From positions 620,001 through 684,000 of the forward strand of contig NZ_AP022834.1 in assembly GCF_013394385.1 (NCBI RefSeq): a stretch of 64,000 nucleotides of DNA, given 5' to 3'. The DNA is from Kocuria sp. TGY1127_2. GTDB taxonomy: Bacteria; Actinomycetota; Actinomycetes; Actinomycetales; Micrococcaceae. Shown here piece after piece: positions 1-9,075 of the stretch. A program made the position numbers and the translations under genes. The notes beneath the pieces were generated by a model. It was not told the origin of the DNA, did not search any database, and saw nothing but the letters and a program-made list of their open reading frames with translations. The stretch's first letter is position 1, and the number at the start of each line of letters is the position of its first letter.

Positions 1-4
1 GTCA

Positions 5-643
5 TTGTGGGAGATCCAGAAACAAAAGAATCCGGGGCATTCCCGGTGGTACATAGAGCGATTTGAGACCATGCGGGCCAACGGTGCGGACTTGGACGGC
101 GAGGCGCGAACCATCGACGCGATGACGCATCGCAGCTCCGCGATCCTCGACGCAGGGTGTGGTCCGGGGCGAGTGGGTGGGGAATTGGCCCGGCGCGGGC
201 ATCAGGTGGTCGGGGTCGATGTGGATCCCGAACTCGTGGAACAAGCGAATCGTGATCATCCTTCGGCGACTTGGCTGACGGGTGACCTCGCGGAACTGGG
301 CTCGGTCCTTCCAGCAGAGTCTTTGGGCACGTTCGACGTGATTGTCTGTGCCGGAAACGTCATGACTTTCCTGGCGCCGTCAACACGTCGTGCAGTCCTT
401 GAAGGATTTCGGACCGTGCTGACTCCCGGGGGACGGGCCGCGATCGGCTTCGGAGGCGGCCGCGGATACGCATTCGAAGACTATTTTTCCGATGCGGAAG
501 CGGCCGGACTCGAGCCCAGTTTGACTCTGGGAACCTGGGATTTGGAGCCCTTCGACCAGGAATCGAATTTCCTGGTGTCGATTCTCCGCAAACCCGTGAA
601 TCCGGCCAACGACCAGGGCCAACGAACAAGCCTGCTGAGCTAG
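5..643 (+). CDS. Class I SAM-dependent methyltransferase, probably 5'-truncated
   Basis: The protein carries the SAM-binding motif I, DAGCGPG, at residues 49-55, followed by a Val-Asp-Val-Asp acidic strand end near residue 72 that fits binding of the SAM ribose. The product is a small cytoplasmic class I methyltransferase whose substrate cannot be read from sequence. The only start inside the window is a TTG at position 5, and the frame is open to the window edge. From memory of the family, relatives begin a few residues earlier, so the true start probably lies upstream. A strong stem-loop follows the stop codon at 682-713. The fold is confident; substrate and start are not. Confidence 0.8.
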   Translation: MWEIQKQKNPGHSRWYIERFETMRANGADLDGEARTIDAMTHRSSAILDAGCGPGRVGGELARRGHQVVGVDVDPELVEQANRDHPSATWLTGDLAELGSVLPAESLGTFDVIVCAGNVMTFLAPSTRRAVLEGFRTVLTPGGRAAIGFGGGRGYAFEDYFSDAEAAGLEPSLTLGTWDLEPFDQESNFLVSILRKPVNPANDQGQRTSLLS

Positions 644-681
644 GCCCACACATTCGCCGACCGGTCTCGGGCAATACGAAG

Positions 682-713
682 AATGGGCCGCGGAAGAAAA
701 TCCGCGGCCCATT
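682..713 (+). terminator. Stem-loop terminator after the methyltransferase
   Basis: A perfect 13-bp inverted repeat (AATGGGCCGCGGA and its complement) encloses a 6-nt A-rich loop, about 40 nt after the methyltransferase stop. There is no long T-run, so termination efficiency is uncertain. It also lies just downstream of the 3' end of the minus-strand tRNA and may act in both directions. Confidence 0.65.
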
Positions 714-724
714 GCCATGTGTTA

Positions 725-798
725 TGGAGCGGCTGACGGGAATCGAACCCGCGTATCAGGCTTGGGAAGCGTGCGCTCTACCATTGAGCTACAGCCGC
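725..798 (-). tRNA. tRNA-Gly (anticodon CCC)
   Basis: The minus strand folds as a full cloverleaf: acceptor GCGGCTG paired with CAGCCGC, D-arm GCTC/GAGC, 7-nt anticodon loop TTCCCAA (anticodon CCC, reading GGG), 4-nt variable loop, T-loop TTCGATT, discriminator U and an encoded CCA. The anticodon stem has a C-C mismatch at positions 29:41; the other four pairs are intact. Identity as glycine tRNA follows from the CCC anticodon. Confidence 0.95.
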
Positions 799-893
799 AA
801 AGTCCATCAAGGACCAGCAGCCATCCTAGCGCATCGTCTGAATCGGTGCGAACCGGTATAAGGAGATTGCCGAGGATGTCTTATTCTTAAAGC

Positions 894-1478
894 GTGCTGA
901 TCTCAGACCACGACATTCGCCAGGACATTGAGCGCGGACGCATACAGCTGGATCCTTACGATCCTTCGATGATGCAGCCGGCAAGCATCGACGTTCGCTT
1001 GGACAGGTACTTCAGGCTCTTCGACAACCACAAGTATCCATACATCGACCCTCGGGAGGACCAACCCGAGCTGACTCGTTTGATCGAGACCAAACCCGGG
1101 GAACCGTTCATCCTGCACCCCGGAGAATTCGTTCTCGGCTCTACCTACGAGCAGGTCACTTTGCCCGACGACATCGCAGCCCGCTTGGAAGGAAAATCCT
1201 CGTTGGGGCGTCTCGGGTTGCTGACCCACTCGACCGCTGGATTCATCGACCCCGGCTTTTCGGGGCATGTGACCCTCGAGCTGTCCAACATGGCCACATT
1301 GCCGATCCTGTTGTGGCCTGGGTCCAAGGTTGGTCAGCTGTGCTTCTTCCGATTGAGCTCGCCGACGGACCACCCGTACGGTTCCGGGGCCTATGGGAAT
1401 CGCTACCAAGGCCAACGGGGGCCGACAGCCTCACGGAGCTATCAGAATTTCCACACCACCGACGTATTCGGGAGTTAG
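894..1478 (+). CDS. dcd: dCTP deaminase
   Basis: The 194-residue protein has the family hallmarks KSSLGR (101-106) and [13 protein letters not shown] (112-124), with the catalytic glutamate in TLEL at E129. It deaminates dCTP in the cytoplasm to supply dUMP/dUTP for thymidylate synthesis. Several actinobacterial homologues are bifunctional and release dUMP directly; that cannot be settled here. The GTG start at 894 has no good ribosome-binding site, but a TATTCT hexamer at 882-887 sits where a -10 box would make the message leaderless. A small gap separates it from the next gene at 1488. Length is normal for the family. Confidence 0.95.
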   Translation: MLISDHDIRQDIERGRIQLDPYDPSMMQPASIDVRLDRYFRLFDNHKYPYIDPREDQPELTRLIETKPGEPFILHPGEFVLGSTYEQVTLPDDIAARLEGKSSLGRLGLLTHSTAGFIDPGFSGHVTLELSNMATLPILLWPGSKVGQLCFFRLSSPTDHPYGSGAYGNRYQGQRGPTASRSYQNFHTTDVFGS

Positions 1479-1487
1479 AAACAGACA

Positions 1488-2759
1488 ATGACCGAGACCC
1501 TTGTGTTTACCATGAGGGCTATGGGGGCGGTCGTCGACGTTTTCGCTCAATCCGATGTGTCCAGTCGATTCATCGAATCCTTGGTCGCATCCTGGGCGGA
1601 TTGCAAGCCGCAACGCGCCTCTTCGCCCACGTCCGACCCCATTCCGGGTCATGTGACCATCGCTCTGGTCACGGAGGACCGTCCTTTCCATCAGCTGGCT
1701 GAAACGGCTGGGCAGCCTATTTCGGCGGTCGTGGTCAGTGACGCTGATATTGCCACCGCGGCCCAGGAATTCACCTCATCGGTGACTCTCGCTCTGATTC
1801 GGCATCACGTCGTGGAGTTACATCTTTTTCATTCCGCGTCGTTGATGAATCCGGAAACCGGCGAAGTCGTCGCACTCGTAGGGCCCTCTGGACGGGGCAA
1901 GACTACGGCAGCTCGGGCTCTTGCCCGGAACGGCTGGGTTTATCTGAGCGATGAGACCTGCGCGATCGACCCGAATACCCTACGAGTCTTTCCGTATTCC
2001 AAGCCGCTTTCAATCATTCGGCAGCCAGGCGAGCCCAAAGCGCAGATCGCCGCTTCGGAGCTGGGCCTGCGCACCGTGGCGAAAGCGAGGGAACCCGAGC
2101 CCAGGCTCGCGCACATCGTCATTCTGCGGCGCGAAAGCGAGCTGTCCGCGGCAAGCAGCAACCTCGAGTTGGGCAGTAGCGGCGAACGAACGGAATCCGG
2201 CCAAGGCGTCAGCAATATGCCGTTGCTGAACGGGCTGCAGGCTCTGGCGGAACAGTCCTCCGGACTGGCCCGTACGCCCGATGGTCTCCGAGGCCTTGCG
2301 CTTCTGGCCGACCGAGTGGGTGGGATCAGGGCCGTGGATTATCGGGAGGCGGCCGACCTCCCCGCACTGCTGTCCGAGCTCGCCGGTCAGCCTCCTTCCG
2401 CCGAGGAGTGGAGATACTTTCCTCCGGCGGAACCGTATTGGGACGTGCCGGATCCGCAACTTCCCGAGACCAGACCAGAGTCCAGCGGGCCGGTCGAAAA
2501 TTCGGGTACTTTTGCCCGGAACAGTCATGTTTGCGGAATCGGCACTGAGGACGGAGTCCTGCTGATGCACGTGAACCGAACGGTCATTTACACGAGGCTC
2601 GGTGCAGATCTCTGGATCGAGGCGGAGCGTGGAAGAACGCGACAAGAACTCGAGAACAAACTGAGCGAGACGTACGGCCCTCCTCCGGAAGGTGTCTTCA
2701 ACCGGATACTTTCGGACATCGTCAACGATAAGACCGTTATTCGAGTCGACGCGCGATAG
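1488..2759 (+). CDS. HPr-kinase-like P-loop protein fused to a PqqD-like domain
   Basis: The 423-residue protein has a central P-loop, GPSGRGKTT at 132-140, followed by YLSDETCAID and a Pro-Tyr-Ser-Lys-Pro-Leu segment, the pattern of HprK-related kinases that act on peptides or proteins rather than classical HPr kinase. About residues 335-420 read as a PqqD-like domain (GVLLMHVNRTVIYTRLGADLW, helix, TRQELENKL), the fold that binds precursor peptides in several RiPP pathways. Residues 1-110 are not recognised. The ATG lies 9 nt after dcd, and the MauE-thioredoxin gene follows 35 nt later. No radical-SAM enzyme, cyclase or precursor gene is visible nearby. The domain calls are inference from motifs; the function is unknown. 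Confidence 0.6.
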   Translation: MTETLVFTMRAMGAVVDVFAQSDVSSRFIESLVASWADCKPQRASSPTSDPIPGHVTIALVTEDRPFHQLAETAGQPISAVVVSDADIATAAQEFTSSVTLALIRHHVVELHLFHSASLMNPETGEVVALVGPSGRGKTTAARALARNGWVYLSDETCAIDPNTLRVFPYSKPLSIIRQPGEPKAQIAASELGLRTVAKAREPEPRLAHIVILRRESELSAASSNLELGSSGERTESGQGVSNMPLLNGLQALAEQSSGLARTPDGLRGLALLADRVGGIRAVDYREAADLPALLSELAGQPPSAEEWRYFPPAEPYWDVPDPQLPETRPESSGPVENSGTFARNSHVCGIGTEDGVLLMHVNRTVIYTRLGADLWIEAERGRTRQELENKLSETYGPPPEGVFNRILSDIVNDKTVIRVDAR

Positions 2760-2794
2760 CGTACGGCTCCGCACATCGAATCGGAGAAATCAGC

Positions 2795-3877
2795 ATGACC
2801 GCACTTGTCTTTCCGGCCCTGATTCTTGCCGTCGTCCTGTGGGTTTCAGGGCTCGCCAAGCTCCGTGACCCTAATGGCGTTGCCGCGGCGTTCAAAGACC
2901 TCAAGGTGCCATCGGCCCTGGACCGACCGTGGCTACGATCCGCATTCCCCTGGGGCGAGATCGCTCTCGGTGTTCTTCTTCTCGTGACGCCTGGCTGGTT
3001 GGCCCCGGTCGTGGCCTTGATTGCCTTCGCTCTGTTCGCAGCGTATTGGGCCTTGATATATCAGGCCCTGGGCTTCGATCAGCCCGTCGCGTGCAATTGT
3101 TTCGGAAAGGCCAATTCGGATCCTGTGACCCACTGGACGCTGTGGCGCAATACAGGGCTTGTTCTTCTTTCTGCTTTCTGGCTCGTCGCGTCATTCTTCA
3201 CATCATCGCCCGGGCTGTTTGCCCAAGCCTCGGGCAACGATCTCCTGTGGATCGTGGGACTTGCTTGTGGTGCGGGGATCCTCTTTCTCGCGATCTCCCC
3301 GGCATCCCGCCGCGCCGCGGAAGCCAAACGAGCCTCCGCCCGGCAGCACCATCCGGTTGAGGGCCCGGACGCCGCAGTGTCGCCCACCCAACCGGTTTCC
3401 GCTGAGGACGACGACGCCGAGGAATACGTGCGGCATCCGATTCCCGGGGTCGTCGTCAAGAACTCCGAGGGGGAACTCGTCGCACTCACGCGTTTGGCCT
3501 CGGCTCAAGCGCGCCTGCTCCTTTACATCTCGCCCGGTTGCGGTTCATGTGCGGAGATCATCGCCTCCGCACCGGAATGGGCCAAGGCCCTGGGCCCATC
3601 GGTTGGGGTCCACCTGGTCACCGGGTCGCGCAAGGAGATCCTGGAGACGGTCGCCGACGCCTCGCTCTGGGACTCGGCCCTATACGACGTCGGCGACTTC
3701 ATGGGGGGCTTGTTGGGCTTGACGGGAACCCCGAGCGCCGTCCTCCTGGGGGCCGACGGCCTGCTCGCCGGTGGCCCGGTCAATGGTGCACCGGACATCA
3801 CCATTTTTGTCCAGGACATCCAGGATGAGCTGGAAGCCGCGCGGCAAGAACCAAGCCCCCGGCAAGAACCAGCATGA
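2795..3877 (+). CDS. MauE/DoxX-type membrane protein fused to a thioredoxin-like domain
   Basis: The N-terminal half (about 1-170) has four or more membrane segments and a CNCFGK motif with cysteines C100 and C102, typical of MauE-type redox membrane proteins that pass reducing equivalents across the membrane. A charged linker of about 50 residues follows, then a thioredoxin-like segment with YISPGCGSC (C249, C252) and a conserved proline in GTPSA near 311. The likely role is disulfide exchange at the membrane. It follows the kinase/PqqD gene by 35 nt with the same orientation, so the two are probably co-transcribed. The last 80 nt overlap the convergent transporter gene. Confidence 0.75.
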   Translation: MTALVFPALILAVVLWVSGLAKLRDPNGVAAAFKDLKVPSALDRPWLRSAFPWGEIALGVLLLVTPGWLAPVVALIAFALFAAYWALIYQALGFDQPVACNCFGKANSDPVTHWTLWRNTGLVLLSAFWLVASFFTSSPGLFAQASGNDLLWIVGLACGAGILFLAISPASRRAAEAKRASARQHHPVEGPDAAVSPTQPVSAEDDDAEEYVRHPIPGVVVKNSEGELVALTRLASAQARLLLYISPGCGSCAEIIASAPEWAKALGPSVGVHLVTGSRKEILETVADASLWDSALYDVGDFMGGLLGLTGTPSAVLLGADGLLAGGPVNGAPDITIFVQDIQDELEAARQEPSPRQEPA

Positions 3878-5135
3878 TCCCTAGGATCCCCCAAACCTGG
3901 GCCCCGAGGAGGCCGACGAACAGTGCGAAAAGCGCGGGGGCGAGGAAACTCATGGCCCGGCCTGTCGTGGAGTACAAGCCGAAGTATTCCCCTTCGTCGC
4001 CGGGTTTCGTGAGACGGGAGAGGTAAGTACGGGAGGCAGACTGCGCTGGCCCGACGAAAGCACAGAGCGCCAGACCGCAGACCCAGAACAAGCCGGGGGC
4101 CTGGAAGAACAGAAGGGGAGCCGCCGCGATGAGCAAACCAATGAGCGACGCCAGGATCACGCGTTTCGGTCCGAGGGAATCGTCGAGACGGCCACCCAGT
4201 ACTGCGCCGAGACCAGCAACGATGTTGCCAGCGATGGCGAAGACGATCACTTGACTCGTCGAGAAGCCAAAGGTCCCCGCGGCAAGTACACCCCCGTAAG
4301 TGAACACCCCGGCCAGGCCATCCCGGAAGACGGCCGAGGCGATGAGGAATTTGAGGGTTACGGGTTCTTCTCGGTACATACGGCGCAGAGTGCGCCCGAG
4401 GCGGCGGTATGAAACGACCCAAGAATCTCGGACTCCGGTGAAATTCTCGCCCGTGGCCGAGCCGAATCCGCTTTCGGGGGCCGTGACTCCAGGGAAACGA
4501 ATCAGGATCGGCAGGGACAGAGCGGCGAGCCAGATCGCGGAGAAAAGGGCCACGGCTCGCAAATTCAATGAATCTTCATGAGGAAGACCCGGAAAGCCCG
4601 GTGATACGAATCCGAAGAGAACGATCACCAAGGCGATGATTCCGCCGAAGTATCCGAAGGACCATCCTGTTCCGGAGACTCGACCGACGGTTTCCGGCGT
4701 CGATACCGAGGGAAGAAGGGCGTTGTAGTGCACGGTGGCGATTTCGCTGAAGACATTGGCCAGCGCGATCAGCCCTACTCCCAACCAGAGATAGGACGGA
4801 TCGGGGCGAACGAAGAAGCACGCAGCGACGCATAAAGCGACACCTGCCGTGGTCACGGCGAGGGACCGCCGACGTGATCCGTTGCGATCGGCTCTCTGTC
4901 CTGTGACAGGGGCTGTCAGCGCGATGACCAGACCCGCGATCGCAAGGCCTGCGGAGAGAACCTGCGTCGTGTGCGTTTTCGTGCCGAAGAGCTCGCTCGT
5001 CAGATAGACGTTGAAGACGAAGGTCGTCATGACGGCGTGAAAGCTCGAGGCCCCCGCGTCCCAGAGTGCCCAGGGGAGCACGGGCTTTCGTTTCCTGGTC
5101 TGGGCAGGGACCTCCGCGGAGGTGTCATAGCTCAT
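3798..5135 (-). CDS. MFS transporter, UMF1 (Atg22-like) family
   Basis: The 445-residue protein starts with a WALWDAGASSFHAVMTTFVF segment, the signature of UMF1 transporters, and has about 12 hydrophobic segments with the MFS loop motif GQRADRNGSRRR. It is an inner-membrane carrier of unknown substrate. The ATG has no clear ribosome-binding site; a TACCCT hexamer ends 7 nt upstream, so a leaderless transcript is possible. The 3' end overlaps the convergent MauE-thioredoxin gene by 80 nt. It is divergent from mrpA. Confidence 0.85.
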   Translation of the reverse strand: MSYDTSAEVPAQTRKRKPVLPWALWDAGASSFHAVMTTFVFNVYLTSELFGTKTHTTQVLSAGLAIAGLVIALTAPVTGQRADRNGSRRRSLAVTTAGVALCVAACFFVRPDPSYLWLGVGLIALANVFSEIATVHYNALLPSVSTPETVGRVSGTGWSFGYFGGIIALVIVLFGFVSPGFPGLPHEDSLNLRAVALFSAIWLAALSLPILIRFPGVTAPESGFGSATGENFTGVRDSWVVSYRRLGRTLRRMYREEPVTLKFLIASAVFRDGLAGVFTYGGVLAAGTFGFSTSQVIVFAIAGNIVAGLGAVLGGRLDDSLGPKRVILASLIGLLIAAAPLLFFQAPGLFWVCGLALCAFVGPAQSASRTYLSRLTKPGDEGEYFGLYSTTGRAMSFLAPALFALFVGLLGAQVWGILGIMLVLAGGLVLAARLPAHPGCPGQKW

Positions 5136-5290
5136 AGTGCTCAGGGTACAAGCGAGTCGGAGGTTCGCGCGCCTCCACGAACTCCTAAAGTCTCGGATCG
5201 TGGAGAGGAATGCTCAGGTGCTCGCACATTTGCATTGCATAACGTAATAGTCAGCTCTCAGCTTGCCCGGCAAACGACACATAACTGCGC

Positions 5291-5299
5291 TGGTATTCT
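5291..5299 (+). promoter_or_regulatory. Candidate extended -10 promoter of the mrp operon
   Basis: TGGTATTCT matches an extended -10 element (TG, one base, TATAAT-like). Transcription would start near 5306 and give a leader of about 36 nt before the mrpA GTG, with AGGAGG at about 5330. No -35 at standard spacing is convincing. This is inference from motif and position. Confidence 0.4.
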
Positions 5300-5341
5300 T
5301 AGTGGGGACCAGACCCCGAGGCCCTAAGAGGAGGATCCTGC

Positions 5342-8300
5342 GTGAGCTTCGTGATCCTGGTCCATGGCCTAGCGGCCCTCATCTCCCCGGCATGTTTCCG
5401 ACGATGGGGCCGCACCAGTTTTTATGGCCTTGCGGTTGTCCCCGCAGTCTCCTTCATATGGCTCTGCACGACCGCCCCTGGTGTTTTCGGCGGGCACGAC
5501 GTCACTGAGAGCTTTCCATGGATCCCGCAATTGGGGATCAGTCTTACTTTCCGGTTGGATCCATTGTCCTGGATTCTTTCCGCGATGATTCTCGGTATCG
5601 GTGCGCCGATCCTTTTCTACTGCGCGTCGTACTTCAAACACACCAACCAATATTCCGGGGCTTTCGGAGCCCAGCTGGTGTTATTCGCCGGCGTCATGTT
5701 CGGCCTGGTCACGGCGGACGACATGATCGTGATGTTCGTGTTCTGGGAAGTCACGAGCATCCTGTCGTATCTGTTGATCGGATTCGCTCACGTGCGGTTC
5801 TTCGCTCGCCGGGCGGCCCTCCAAGCCTTGATCGTCACAACGGCCGGTGGTCTGGCGATGTTCATCGGCGTCATCATGTTGGGCATCGCCAGCGATTCCT
5901 ACCTCCTGTCCGACGTCGTCGCACGAGCTCCTCAGACCATCAACGCCCCGGGTGGCGGGGTCGCGGTTGGCGCAGCCCTCGTTTTGATCCTGGTCGGAGC
6001 GCTGTCGAAGTCGGCTTTGTTCCCCCTGCATTTCTGGCTGCCGGGTGCCATGGCCGCCCCAACGCCGGTCTCGGCTTTCCTCCACGCGGCCGCCATGGTC
6101 AAGGCCGGTATCTACCTCGTTGCCAGACTTGCGCCCGGGTTCGCCGATGTCGCTCCCTGGACCGGTCTGGTGGTTGTGGTCGGCCTGTTCACCATGCTGT
6201 TCGGCGGTTACCAAGCGCTGAAGCAATTCGATCTCAAACTGATCCTCGCGTACGGGACCGTGAGCCAGCTTGGCTTCATCATGACGGTCGTCGCCATCGG
6301 GAGTCCGGGCGCGATATATACCGGTTTGGCTATGATGGTCGCGCACTCGCTCTTCAAATCGGTTTTGTTCCTGGCCACGGGAATTATCGACCACCAGGCC
6401 GGTACCCGTGAGATCACCCGCCTTTCCGGTATCTGGAGGAAGGCTCCAGGGCTGTTCGTCATGGCCATCCTGTCCGCAGCGTCCATGGCGGGTCTGCCCC
6501 CACTGGCCGGCTTCGTGACGAAGGAAGGCATCCTCGAATTGGGCGTCGAGGGACTGAGCCACGGTCTGGGGACGCTGAATACCACGGAATCCGCGGTGGT
6601 CCTGGTCTGCATAGCGCTCGGCTCAGTGCTGACGCTGGCGTACAGTGCTCGGTTCATTTGGGGTGCATTCGCAACCAAAAAGGCCGGAGACGCCCATCCG
6701 GATCTGATCCAGGGAGGCTCGGTTCACGCGACCGACTTCCATGTGATCCCCTTCAACTTCGCACTGGCCCCCGGACTCATCACGGTTCTGACGGTCGCCT
6801 TCGGTCTCTTTCCGGAACCTCTGCACGCGATGGTCTACGACTACGCGAGATCGGGCGGCCATCTGGAACAGCACTTGGCGCTGTGGCACGGAATCACCCC
6901 GGCGCTCGGACTCTCCCTCGTCATTATTGCGTTGGGTTTTGGGCTCTTCGCCCTTCGCGTGCCCATCCAACGATTCCAACTCGCTTTGCCGAGCCTCCCG
7001 ACCGCGGACACCGTGTACCGCGCTGTCATTGGGGCAATCGACTACCTGGCCGTCCGAATTACGGGGTACACGCAGCGGGGTTCTTTGAGCTTCTATCTTG
7101 CGGTCATCCTCGTGACGGCGGTCGTCGTGCCGACTATCGGTCTTTTCATCGTCGAGACTCCGCCGCTGAATTCCTTCGTTTGGTCGGACTCACCCGCGCA
7201 GTGGGCCATTGCGACTGTCATGGTGGGTGCATCGTTGGTCGCGGTTCGGGCCAACAAACGGTTCCTGGCCATCCTCATGGTCTCGGTCACCGGCTACGGC
7301 CTTGCCCTGATTTTCGCGCTTCGTGGAGCGCCTGACCTGGCGTTGACCCAGCTCCTGGTCGAAACCATTTCGCTGATCGCCTTTGTCCTGGCCTTGCGGA
7401 TGCTGCCATCCGGTATGGGCCAGAGAAAGACGACCAGGAAGCCCATCCGCATCGCGATTGCGGCAGGTTTCGGCCTGTTCATGATGGCCTTGGCGGCTTT
7501 CTCGATTTCTTCGCGCACCGAGGCGCCGATTTCAGTGGATATGCCGCAACTGGCTTACGAAATCGGGCACGGCAAGAACGTCGTGAACGTGACGCTCGTC
7601 GACATGCGTGCTTGGGATACTTACGGAGAGATTTCGGTCCTCGCCCTTGCGGCCACGGGCGTGGCCAGTTTGATATTCATCGCCGGCCGCCAGGACGGCG
7701 GCGGCAACAATCCTGACCTCGACACGGGACGCATCAAAGCTGTGACCAAGCGGTACGCGGGGCGAACCGGGCTGAGCCCCGGGGTCCGTGTCGCCGGGCG
7801 CTTCATGAATGTGAAACGAGATCCCTTCCTCGTCGCGGGCCGGACCCTCGCGCCAGAAAACCGTTCGTTGATGCTCGAAGTCATCACCCGGTTGTTGTTC
7901 CACACGATCATGCTCACGTCCGTCTACCTGTTGCTTGCCGGTCACAATCTGCCCGGTGGGGGCTTCTCGGGCGGCCTGCTTGCCGGACTCGCACTGGGCC
8001 TTCGGTACCTCGCCGGCGGGCGCTATGAACTCGAAGAAGCGACGCCTCTCAACGCCGGTGTTCTGCTGGGCTCGGGAATGATCATCGCGGCCCTCTACGC
8101 GCTTCTTCCCCTGGCATGGGGCGGGACAGTTTTCACCTCGTACAACGTCAACCTCGACCTGTGGCTCTTCGGGGAGGTCCACTTCGTGACCTCCACGATC
8201 TTCGACGTCGGAGTGTACCTCGTCGTGATCGGTCTGGTGCTGGACGTGCTCCGGAGCCTCGGAGGCAGAATCGACTCCGTCCTCGAGGAAGAGCGCGAGA

Positions 8301-8503
8301 AAGAACGGGAAAAAGCCAGGATCACTGGCCGGAAGCGTCGCCGCATCAAGGTCCGGCGCTCGGGTGGACCGCAGACCTCCGTCATTCCTTCGGGACCGGT
8401 CACCGCCACAAGCGAAGAGGAGCCGGTGCACGAGTCTTCCTCACGAGGCAAGGCTCAAACGGCGTCCGAATCGTCGACTAATTCAGGGGAGGGAGCGCAA
8501 TGA
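5342..8503 (+). CDS. mrpA: Na+/H+ antiporter subunit MrpA with fused MrpB domain
   Basis: This 1053-residue membrane protein has a NuoL-like antiporter core (about 1-500, with HFWLPGAMAAPTPVSAFLHA in the proton-conducting helix region), then the MrpA C-terminal extension. An MrpB-like unit follows near 840-960, with HTIMLTSVYLLLAGHNLPGG. It is the largest subunit of the multisubunit Na+/H+ antiporter used for pH and sodium homeostasis. The fusion explains why no separate mrpB is present. The GTG start has a strong AGGAGG just upstream. The C-terminus (about 970-1053) is a charged cytoplasmic tail rich in Glu/Lys/Arg. mrpC overlaps its stop by 4 nt. Confidence 0.95.
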   Translation: MSFVILVHGLAALISPACFRRWGRTSFYGLAVVPAVSFIWLCTTAPGVFGGHDVTESFPWIPQLGISLTFRLDPLSWILSAMILGIGAPILFYCASYFKHTNQYSGAFGAQLVLFAGVMFGLVTADDMIVMFVFWEVTSILSYLLIGFAHVRFFARRAALQALIVTTAGGLAMFIGVIMLGIASDSYLLSDVVARAPQTINAPGGGVAVGAALVLILVGALSKSALFPLHFWLPGAMAAPTPVSAFLHAAAMVKAGIYLVARLAPGFADVAPWTGLVVVVGLFTMLFGGYQALKQFDLKLILAYGTVSQLGFIMTVVAIGSPGAIYTGLAMMVAHSLFKSVLFLATGIIDHQAGTREITRLSGIWRKAPGLFVMAILSAASMAGLPPLAGFVTKEGILELGVEGLSHGLGTLNTTESAVVLVCIALGSVLTLAYSARFIWGAFATKKAGDAHPDLIQGGSVHATDFHVIPFNFALAPGLITVLTVAFGLFPEPLHAMVYDYARSGGHLEQHLALWHGITPALGLSLVIIALGFGLFALRVPIQRFQLALPSLPTADTVYRAVIGAIDYLAVRITGYTQRGSLSFYLAVILVTAVVVPTIGLFIVETPPLNSFVWSDSPAQWAIATVMVGASLVAVRANKRFLAILMVSVTGYGLALIFALRGAPDLALTQLLVETISLIAFVLALRMLPSGMGQRKTTRKPIRIAIAAGFGLFMMALAAFSISSRTEAPISVDMPQLAYEIGHGKNVVNVTLVDMRAWDTYGEISVLALAATGVASLIFIAGRQDGGGNNPDLDTGRIKAVTKRYAGRTGLSPGVRVAGRFMNVKRDPFLVAGRTLAPENRSLMLEVITRLLFHTIMLTSVYLLLAGHNLPGGGFSGGLLAGLALGLRYLAGGRYELEEATPLNAGVLLGSGMIIAALYALLPLAWGGTVFTSYNVNLDLWLFGEVHFVTSTIFDVGVYLVVIGLVLDVLRSLGGRIDSVLEEEREKEREKARITGRKRRRIKVRRSGGPQTSVIPSGPVTATSEEEPVHESSSRGKAQTASESSTNSGEGAQ

Positions 8504-9075
8504 TCGATGCTGCACTGCTCTTGGTCATGGGCGTCCTCTACGCGGTGGGCGTTTACCTGATCCTCGAGAAATCGTTGACCAAGGTCCTCTTGGGTTTGAT
8601 GCTCATTACCAACGCAACCAATATCCTGATCCTGCACACCGGTGGGTTGTCTGGGCTGCCAGCTTTCTTCGACCCGGCGGTCGACGGAGACGAATACTTC
8701 GATCCGTTGCCTCAGGCTTTGGTCCTGACAGCCATCGTGATTTCATTCTCGGTCACCGCGCTGATGCTTGGCATGATCTACCGCAGCTGGGTTCTCTCCC
8801 GCCGGGACGACATCCAGGACGACGCCGAGGACCGTCGCGTCGCCGCCCAGCCTGATTACGATCCGGAAGACGACGACGCCGCTCCCATCGAACCGTCTGA
8901 GTTCGAGGGCTCCGAGGAACAACGAGAGGAAGCCTATCGCCAGCGCAAACATGCCGAGCGAACCAAACGAGAGGGTGCCCGTTCGTCCTCGGACGACGAG
9001 TCGCCCGGCTTTGCCGGGGAGCATCACCCTCACCTCGGGCGTGGCGACCGTGACCAAGGGGAGTGGCACGCGTGA
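8500..9075 (+). CDS. mrpC: Na+/H+ antiporter subunit MrpC, with long acidic tail
   Basis: Residues 1-98 form three transmembrane helices like NuoK/MrpC, including the conserved TNATNILIL segment and PLPQALVLTAIVI. It is a small membrane subunit of the Mrp antiporter. The ATG overlaps the mrpA stop by 4 nt, which implies translational coupling. The protein is 191 residues, well above the usual 110-120, because residues 101-191 form a hydrophilic, strongly acidic tail (many Asp/Glu, for example DPEDDD) that should lie in the cytoplasm. Confidence 0.93.
   Translation: MIDAALLLVMGVLYAVGVYLILEKSLTKVLLGLMLITNATNILILHTGGLSGLPAFFDPAVDGDEYFDPLPQALVLTAIVISFSVTALMLGMIYRSWVLSRRDDIQDDAEDRRVAAQPDYDPEDDDAAPIEPSEFEGSEEQREEAYRQRKHAERTKREGARSSSDDESPGFAGEHHPHLGRGDRDQGEWHA

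Noticed and set aside
1488-2759. True HPr kinase/phosphorylase
   Set aside because: The P-loop reads GPSGRGKTT rather than the HprK form, the protein carries a PqqD-like end, and no PTS gene is nearby.
1478-2795. A hidden RiPP precursor gene next to the PqqD fusion
   Set aside because: The gaps of 9 and 35 nt are too short, and no small ORF with a good ribosome site was seen.
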